DNA of 64,000 nt from Linnemannia hyalina. Taxonomy: Eukaryota > Mortierellomycota > Mortierellomycetes > Mortierellales > Mortierellaceae. Of the stretch, positions 56,376-64,000 are shown piece after piece. The stretch is taken from contig JAHRHY010000002.1 of the NCBI GenBank assembly GCA_019671135.1, forward strand, positions 1,984,001 through 2,048,000, given 5' to 3'. The notes under the pieces are model-generated. The model saw only the letters and a list, made by a program, of their open reading frames with translations, searched no databases and had not been told where the DNA came from. A program made the position numbers and the translations under genes. Every line of letters begins with the position of its first letter. Within the stretch, counting starts at the first letter, position 1.

Positions 56376-58853
56376 ATGGCAACCAAATCAGCAGAGACAG
56401 GACGCGGTTATACCCGCAACAACACTAACAACCACAACCACGGACACGGTCATGACCACCACCAAGACCCCAAAACAAACACATACCGCGAACGACTCCT
56501 TCAAGCCGTCAACAAGTCCAAAACACTCGAAGAAATTATCAGCAACCCTGTCGCCGCCTGTTACCAACCTACAGACCTCACCCGACTCCTGGCTATGCCG
56601 ACGCACAGTTACTCAGCCGTTAAGAAAGCCTTTAACAGCAAGTCATGTATCAAGTCCAGGAGTCGGACCTGGACGCCGGCTTCAGGGCTCGACCTCTTGC
56701 CCAAACTATACCAAGGAGCTACAAGTACTGGTACCCTCTCCACACAGGCTGCCACAAGGATCGCGACAACGACCCGAAGAGGGAGTGTTGCTCGTTCTAT
56801 CGAGCGCTCCAAACTGGACACTCAGTTCCGGATCGGGTTCTCAATGGCTTATGGACACTCTATTGAACTCAATATGGAGAACGAGACTATCAAGGACGGG
56901 AGCGCGATCGATTCAGGAACCTACATTCTCGACAGAGACGAGTTGCCATACGCTAGCGTGATCGACAAGGAATGGCGCGGCAAACTCTGCGAGGAATGCT
57001 TACGCAAGTTACCGGTGGAGGATGACGGTGATGCGGTGCTGGAGTGTCGGAGCTGTCCGCGGTTAACGGATGGCAGTGGAGGAGGTGGCGAGGATCTTGA
57101 GCTTAAGCCAGCCAAGTTCTGCAGTCGGGAGTGTCTGGAGCTGGCATGGCGGACGTGGCACGGATACGAGTGCAAGTTTATGGAGGAGCTAGATCAGTTT
57201 GAGCAGGACACCCGGCTGACTCTTAGGATCTTTTGGAGGAATGGTCAGGAAGGCGTTCGTCTGGTCACTGGCGAGGCTGCAGATACCAAACACAACAGCA
57301 TCGACACACTCACCAGCAAAGCTGCAGGATTTTCTCTCAACAATGCCAACGTCAGCAACGTCAATAAAATCGACGAAGCCAACAGGAAGTCTCGCGTCCA
57401 CTCCAAAGACGGTTCCCAGATCTCGATACAGGAACTCTACCACAACTTTGACAGACTGCGGCCCAAGACCCAGATGGCCCTCCTCATAAAGGCGCACTAC
57501 CTTCAAGAACTGATGGGGCTCTCCAAGAGTGCAGCGCGCGAGTTGGCACAGATCCAGGCCCTGGTCAAGTTCAATTGCTTTGCGATAAAGTCCAAAATGT
57601 ACGAGAACGCTGACGGCGATGGGGGGATCTGTTATCAGGAAGAGTACGCGGTCGGATCTGGGGTGTACTTGTTGGCATCCATGTTCAACCACAGCTGTGC
57701 GCCGAACGCGATGGTGGTTTTCGGGATACAGGGAAAGACGTCTCTGAGAGGTGGTTTGGAAACTATTGCAGGTGGCGGTGGTAAAGGTGTTGACCCGAGA
57801 GTGTTGAATGTGCTGACGAGCAAGAGTCTGAAGGCTTACGGGAGCGTCCCTGCGCAAGTCGAAATCTCTTATGGTCCAACAGGCGGACGCATGCAGACGG
57901 ATGAGCGGAAGGAGTGCCTGCGTCAAAAGTACTTGTTTGACTGCAATTGCTCCGCTTGTAACGACAGGTAGGCTAAAACATTTGTCTCTTCATTGCGCGA
58001 AAATATTTTTTGTACAGATTCGGACTATTGACAGTTGCCTTTCATTGGTGATATCAATTATGCGTAGATATGCAGAGACGTTCAGGAAGAGGGTGTTCAA
58101 GTGTCAAAAGGGTGGTTATGCGTGTCGACCTATGCTGGACGATGAAGATGAATGCCCCACCTGCGGCGAGAAAGTCGACCGCACCACCCGCAACAAGGTG
58201 CGTTTAAAATACACTTGAGTGATTGTTGCATCTGCTCTTCAGTTGGTACGTCCAAAACTCCATCGATGTACTTACAATGCTATTGCCATTGACATAATAG
58301 ATGATGCAATTAATTGCACAACTCTTGGGCGACTCGAGCAACCCAACACTCCCTTTCTCTAGGCGGCTGACCCTCCTCAAGACCCTCGAAGTATCCCAGT
58401 CGCGACTCTTTGTCGACACCTACGTTATCTACGGTCACACCTGCGATCAGCTGGCAATGGTCTATACGCAGTCTGGAGATCTAGGCCAGGGGACGCAATG
58501 GTGTCGAAAGGCACTCAAGGCGGTCATGGTCAATTTCCCGCATGATTCGATTGAAGTTGCACAGGAGAAGCTTAAACTTGCTGGGTTGTTGTTCAACAAG
58601 TAAGTCGCCTTGTGTTTTTCCTGCAAAATGTTAGTGGTTGTTTTTTTTCCTTCTTTGCAAACCTCAGAACCTCACACTTTGTTTTTCTATGCGTGTGTCT
58701 GTTAGTCAACAACATAGGGAGGCGTTGAAGTATGTTCAAGCGGCGATCGTTCTTTACAGAGGACATTATGGTGCAGAGTCCAAGGAGCCCGATCTGTTGG
58801 AGTTGTACAAGATGGAAGAGGTACTCAAACCTATTGTCGGGGAGGACTGTTGA
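56376..58853 (+). CDS. SET/MYND-type (SMYD-like) lysine methyltransferase-related protein
   Basis: Four exons (56376-57967, 58068-58197, 58301-58599, 58706-58853) join in phase to about 720 residues. The N-terminal part is low complexity. Then come CEECLRKLP ... CRSCP ... KFCSRECLELAWRTWHGYEC, a MYND-like zinc finger, and YLLASMFNHSCAPNAMVVFG, the SET NHSCxPN motif. A post-SET Cys cluster follows (CLRQKYLFDCNCSACND). A C-terminal TPR-like helical tail ends the protein (YVIYGHTCDQLAMVYTQSGD; HREALKYVQAAIVLYRGHYG). The N-HSC-xPN asparagine binds SAM; the Tyr is in VEISYGPTGG. It should methylate a protein lysine; substrate unknown. Start ATG in a CACCATGG context was preferred over an upstream ATG at 56298. 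Confidence 0.85.
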
Positions 58854-58934
58854 ATAGCAACTAGTAAATGGTGCACTTGCCATAGTAAGCATTTTGCAGC
58901 GATGAGAATGATACCGCGCTAGGTTTATTCATAA

Positions 58935-61900
58935 TTATTGTTGGTGCACAGCTGGTTCTTGGTCTCTAGTAGCAGTAGTAGTAGTAGCAGTAGAAGTAGT
59001 GGTAGCATTTGCAGTAGCAGCGCGGTTATAGGAACTAAAAGATCCAGAGCTGGACTTTTTCATCGCGCTCTTCAGAGTACCATTCCCGCTCCCACTACCG
59101 CTCGTAAAGCTGGCCGGTCGCTGTTGTGGTTGAGCACCGACAGCATTCCGAGGCAAATTGGTCGTGGATCCATAACTGCGTTGCGGAGGAGGTCGAGATC
59201 CTTGACTGCTACGGCTAGCATGACTTCCTTGACGACGGGATTTGATACCCTTGTCGTGGTACGGTTGTTGCTGTTGTTGTGCTCCAGGAGTGATAGACGA
59301 GGCATCGTTCAAGGACTGTGAACTATTGAACCGCCGCTCGTTTCGCTGGAAGGGCGATCCGTCGTGTGGTTGTCCTCCGCCGGAGGGACTGTTGGAGATG
59401 TCGCGGAAGGGGTCCTGGGGGTCGAAATCAAAGAGCTCATCGCGGTCCTGGAGGTCTTGTGAGGGTGTTTGGCTCTCAGGGTCCATGAGGATGCTGGCCT
59501 CGTCGGGGCGGTATCGGTATTTTCCAGGACTAGAGAGAGGTCGTTGGATGATGGACCGTTGCTGTTGGTCCTGTACGCCAACTGCTGATGGAGATATGGC
59601 TTGTTGTCGGTCTGGGTAAGGGAAGGGTTGGTCAATGTCGTGAAGAGGCGACATGGGCGCCTCGCGCGTGGCTGAAGAAGGTAGCTTTGCAGCTTGCCAA
59701 GGCTGCGCAGGAGGCGTACCATCATCCGTGAACCAAGCCTCAAACTCATCAGCGGGTGTAATAACACCAAATAGATCCTGCGACCACCTACCCAATCGCT
59801 CCAGTTCCCGAATGACATCGTCCATGACCAACGCATACGCATAGTAGAATACATATCGATCGTCACTATCATCTGCCATGACGACCTTGTTCTGGACCAC
59901 AGGCAGTTGGCGGATCTTTTGGATCAACCTCAGCCGAGCATTGTTGGCTGGCGGGAGGTAAGGTGGCAGAGGGGTCTTGAGCCGCAGAGCTGAGGCAATG
60001 GTGTAAAAGTACAGGAGGACGTTTCCAACCATCTCTCTGCGCTCCTTGTTGACTGGGATAATGAAATCCCTGCGTGCACTCTCGATCCACTCGTCCTTGG
60101 TGATGACCAGCCGCATCGAGAGAAACCGGTCCAGAATGTTCTGACAGCTGCCCAACATATTCTTGTACGTGCGCACAGGGAACTTGCCCTTCAGGCGAGG
60201 CTCGTTCGGCGTCTCTTCCAGCAGGGCGTAGAGTCGGAGTAGTTGTAGTTGCAGTGAGAGCTCGATCGCCATAAACTCCTTGTTCATCCTGTCCATATCT
60301 GACTCTGTTGGATCCTCCGGCAGCTCCTCATGTTCATCCGGGGCTTGAAACCGTTCCTGAAAAGTCGACCTCCGCAGGATCTCCTGGACGCGCTGGCGGG
60401 GACCCCGGTAGGGTTTCTGGGGTGGAATCACATTGACCTTGTCTAGGTTTGTGGAGTATACAGAGACGATTCGGTTGTAGAGCCAGCTGATGTTGAGCAG
60501 CAGATCGGACAGACCCTTACGAAGCTCCACACGGGCTTCGTAAGGCCATATATAGCTCGTCACTCCTACACCGATAACAACGCCCAAACTGACTGCCACG
60601 GCACGATGGAGGGCAATGGTCCACACATAGTCGACATGGTTGGGGTCGTTCGGGTTAGCATCGCCCATTAGAGACCCCAACCCCCGAAGAACCTTGGAGG
60701 GAGTCATCGGTCGCCTCATCTTGTCGTCATCATCCTCATCGTCGTCTGGTGGCACGGTCCCGTCTCCGTGTCGTCGGTTGTACGTCTGGATCAACACCAA
60801 GTTGAAGGCGAGCAAGGTGACTTGACCGATCCTTGGGTATGCTGAACAAAGGACCAGGTAAAAATTGGGCACCGCAAAGAGGAAGCAGCAGGCTGGCAAC
60901 AAGATATCGTTGGCGGGGAAGAGCAGGTACATCATGACTCCGGCATAACACCCAACAAGGGTGCCCATGATCCGGTAGATACCCACAATATTGGTGCCTC
61001 CGACAGTCGGGACCATGACAATCAGCATTGAGATCAGTGTCCACTCGCCTCGATACTGGACAAAGTAGGGACGCGTCCAGTCAACAAATGCCGGGATAAG
61101 TAGGACCATGGCACTGAACGCCGCCTTGGCCGCATACTTGATCTGGAAGGACCTGAAAACGTGCAGGAACTTCCATAGGCGTGTAGACCATTTCTGAAGG
61201 AATGTTGACGGTCGAGGAGTGTGCAGGGTGTCGGCTTTGTTGTGCAAGTTGGGTTTAGGGAACAGTCGCTGTTTCCGTTGGTGGCCGTGCGTGCCCTGGC
61301 TGCTGCTGGCGTTGTTGCTGTGGGTTGGGGTGTGGCTTTGGCTGGTGCTGTGCGCATGGCTGTAATGGCTCGCAGGTGGACGATGTCCTGGCTCTGGGTC
61401 TGGTTGTCGAGAAGCGGACCAAATTGTTAGAGTCAAAGACAGACCTCGTTAACATATCGCAGCATACCTATTACATAAAAAAAATCCAATCAACAACGTA
61501 CCATCAAAGTCGTCAAAGGCATACTGGCGCATATCGGGTCGCCTCAGACGCCTTGGGAAACCAGTGAGCGAGAACCAAATCCTTCTCCACAAGGACTGTC
61601 GATTCCTCTCGATCCACATGGGCAACCCGCCGTCGCCGTCCACCAACTCCTCGACACAACTCACGAGATAGGACAGCTCCTTGGAGAACTCCATCAAGTT
61701 GAAGACAAAAAAGTAAACTAGGAAGATCTGTTCCCCAACTGGCGCCTTCTCAGCCAATGCATCCTGCTGGTTATGCATATCTTGCACAGATCCAGGAAAG
61801 GAGCCAATGCCTAAATCTTGAAGAGCTGGTTCGCTCATGGGCTTGCTCATGCCAAAGGGCCGTTTGTAGTGTCCAGATCGGCGCTTGTTCTGGTGGGAGT

Positions 61901-63955
61901 AGAACCGCTTCAACGCCTTGGAGTTCGCCTTCTCAAAGATGTTAAGTGCCTTGGCCAGGTTGATCTGCATGAGCACCAGACTGGGATTCTTCCTGAAAGT
62001 CTCGGTCGAGACACTGGGGTGGGTGTTGGAGGTGCCGATGTCAAAGGTTGAGTCGGAAATGGTCTCGCCGCTCTCGTAGTCGCTTTGTCGGACAGTATGC
62101 GACTGCGAAGCCCTACTCCGGGAGTTGGACAGACCAATGACTGCCTTCTTGTCGCCATCGGTGCTCGTAAAAATATCCTGGAGATGCTCAATCGTCAGCT
62201 TGCAGGTCAACGCCAGTGACTTCATGGGTTTGCCGACATGTTCCAAGAACTCGATCAGATCCGCACTCGCGCTCTGCTCCTGGTCGTGGTTCATACCCCC
62301 GATCGGGCTGAAAGATGACATTCTCTTACCGAACCCCAGGGCTCTCCTTCCTCCAGATGTAGTCTCTGCTCCTGTTCCGGCTCCTGCTCCATTAGATCCT
62401 GCTCCGACCGCAGTCGTCGATGACTGGGTGTTGGAAGAGGGACCTTTGAGATGCTCATCCCTCTTGAGCATGTCGTACTGTAGACCGCACGAGCTGCGAA
62501 GACCGTTGAGATACTGAGCGAGGGTATTGAGGGACTTGACACAGGCCTCGTACTTTTTGATGTCTGATCCAGGAAACTCCAACTGTGCCTCCTCCAGAGA
62601 CTTAGCCAGGGCAGAGAATGACTTGACCTGAGCCTCGATCAGCTTTTGGACAGATTCAGATCCAAATGGCGTAGTGTCCGACTCGAGCAAGAACGTCTTC
62701 GTCAGGAGCTTGAGCAGGAGCCTAAACGATATCAACGACTTGCCCATATCCTGGCTATTGGACATAGATCGATGCATATAAAATTATGAGTGCATGAGCA
62801 TGGTTACACTTACTCAGTCTATGACAATCAACAACAAGGACAGAGTAGCTTACCGAAGTTTCTCATGGGCGCTTTCGGGCCAGACGAAGATGCTGACGAG
62901 GGTGGAAATGGCCACACCCAAGAGCATAGACGTTGTGACAGCAAGTACACGAGTCATGTTGAAGTCGCCCAAGCTGAGTGCTCCTTCCTTGGTAAGAGTA
63001 ACCAAGATCATGATGTGAGAGAGTGTGCATGCTATAAAACAGGATACAGAAACAAGAGGGGTTGAAAATTGCATACCAAAATAAAGGGTTAGCGTCTTTT
63101 TACTTGCATATCGGTTATTTCTATAACTCGAGGCAATACTTATCATTCCAGTAAAAGATAGGAGCGATACTTGCCTACGTTGACAGTGGGGCGGTTGAAG
63201 TAAGCCTTTGCATAGGCAATGATAAAGGTGGATCCGCCGCCGAAGACAATAACACTGGCAACATGTCCCCATATGTACAAGTCGCGCGAGTTAAACCAGA
63301 TGGCACTGAGCTTGCTTGCCACAGACACCAAGAATCCAAAGGTGATTGCGCAGAGGCCTGCTGTCACGGCGTCGACCATCCGTCCCAGAGTCTTTGCTGG
63401 GTTGAAGAAGACGGCAGAAGTAGCAGCCAAATGGCCCGACATGCCAATGAAGGGCAGGAAGAACGGCGTGAAAGAGAGGAGACAGGCAAAGAAATAGGCC
63501 AGAGAAGCCTTTAAAATACGCTTGGTAGGGAGAGGGATAGCATCCCCAGAGATATAAGACCAGATGGTCTGAGAGGCGCTGGCGAGGTACTCTGCAAGCT
63601 TGCTACGCCTTTTGAATTGTTGAGGGTATAGTCTTGCACCGGCGCTGGCAGGTGTGGGGGAATAGTATGGGTGTTGTTTGTTGAGTAAGGGGGTGGTGGC
63701 GGAAGGGAAGGATGATGGTGTTGTACCTGAGCCTCCTTGGATGCGTCCTGGATATCCAAGATGGGAGTGAATGGCATCATCGGAATGGTGTGAGGTGTCG
63801 TGGTCGGATGGGCCGGCCTCTTGGTATTCCAACATCGGACTGTGCTCTGACCCTTCGTCGGTGTCTGAGCTCGACAGTTCACTATCGATGCATGCATGGA
63901 TGTCAATTTTGTTTATCATTGTCTGATCACCGATGCGAATTGGTGGCAAAAACAT
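58935..63955 (-). CDS. ArAE/FUSC-family (Brefeldin A sensitivity-like) transporter
   Basis: A large gene of four or more exons: about 63955-63178, 63033-62855, 62757-61500 and 61450-58935, about 1,570 residues. Each half has a bundle of membrane spans: ASLAYFFACLLSFTPFFLPF, AVTAGLCAITFGFLVSVASK and VLAVTTSMLLGVAISTLVSI in the first. The second holds AAKAAFSAMVLLIPAFVDWT, LISMLIVMVPTVGGTNIVGI and LLPACCFLFAVPNFYLVLC. These mark the fungal ArAE_2_N and FUSC families, thought to move aromatic acids or related compounds across membranes. Long soluble Ser/Gln-rich loops and a low-complexity C-terminus (GSGSGNGTLK, TATTTTATR) are fungal-typical. The exon 1 splice site is approximate. It converges with the SET/MYND gene, ends 82 bp apart. 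Confidence 0.83.
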
Positions 63956-64000
63956 AATAGCATATGATCCCTCGAAGAGGAATGATTTGAAAAAAAGAAA

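Overview
This is nuclear DNA from a filamentous fungus. The genes are intron-rich with short GT...AG introns, and there are long CAA/CAG (poly-Gln) tracts. Fungal families are present: an MNN1-type mannosyltransferase, an ArAE/FUSC transporter, a Crz1-like zinc-finger factor and an F-box/LRR-like protein. A complex I LYR subunit excludes fermentative yeasts. The overall style (Gln-rich regulators, F-box/LRR-like proteins, a WD40-plus-channel protein) suggests an early-diverging fungus such as Mortierellomycota. That placement is inference, not proof.

Left third (1-18.6 kb) is gene-dense: MPE1/RBBP6 (-, cut by the left edge) and ARPC2 (+) diverge from a shared 416-bp promoter. They are followed by mitoribosomal uL30m (+), an exon relic of a GST-like gene just upstream of the intact GST-like gene (+), and an F-box protein (+). 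A very large five-exon Gln-rich gene with a GATA-like finger (-) and a Crz1-like C2H2 factor (-) complete the block. From 18.6 to 27.4 kb I find no recognisable gene; this 8.8-kb gap lies upstream of the Crz1-like gene.

Middle (27.4-44.3 kb): a ZNF706-like small zinc-finger gene with an 11-nt microexon (-) and dCMP deaminase DCD1 (+) share a promoter. Next come a mannosyltransferase (+) and a small multi-pass membrane protein (-). An accessory stretch follows, with two head-to-head paralogous small secreted Cys-rich proteins. One has lost its C-terminus and now reads into a minisatellite coding a new Cys/His repeat tail. Behind it lie further tandem repeats, hairpins and a 15-nt-based repeat open on both strands. 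Then come NDUFB9-like (-), RPN8 (-) and an apparently frameshifted secreted-protein gene (-).

Right third (46.4-64 kb): a ten-exon WD40-like plus TRP/ion-transport protein (+) with an apparent 1-nt frameshift, an LRR-like protein (+), a crotonase (+), tRNA-Arg(ACG), a hAT transposase remnant, a SET/MYND protein (+) and, convergent with it, a large ArAE/FUSC transporter (-).

Most genes are unrelated housekeeping genes. Exon joins below were checked by GT/AG ends and codon phase where exact numbers are given; other exon limits are approximate.
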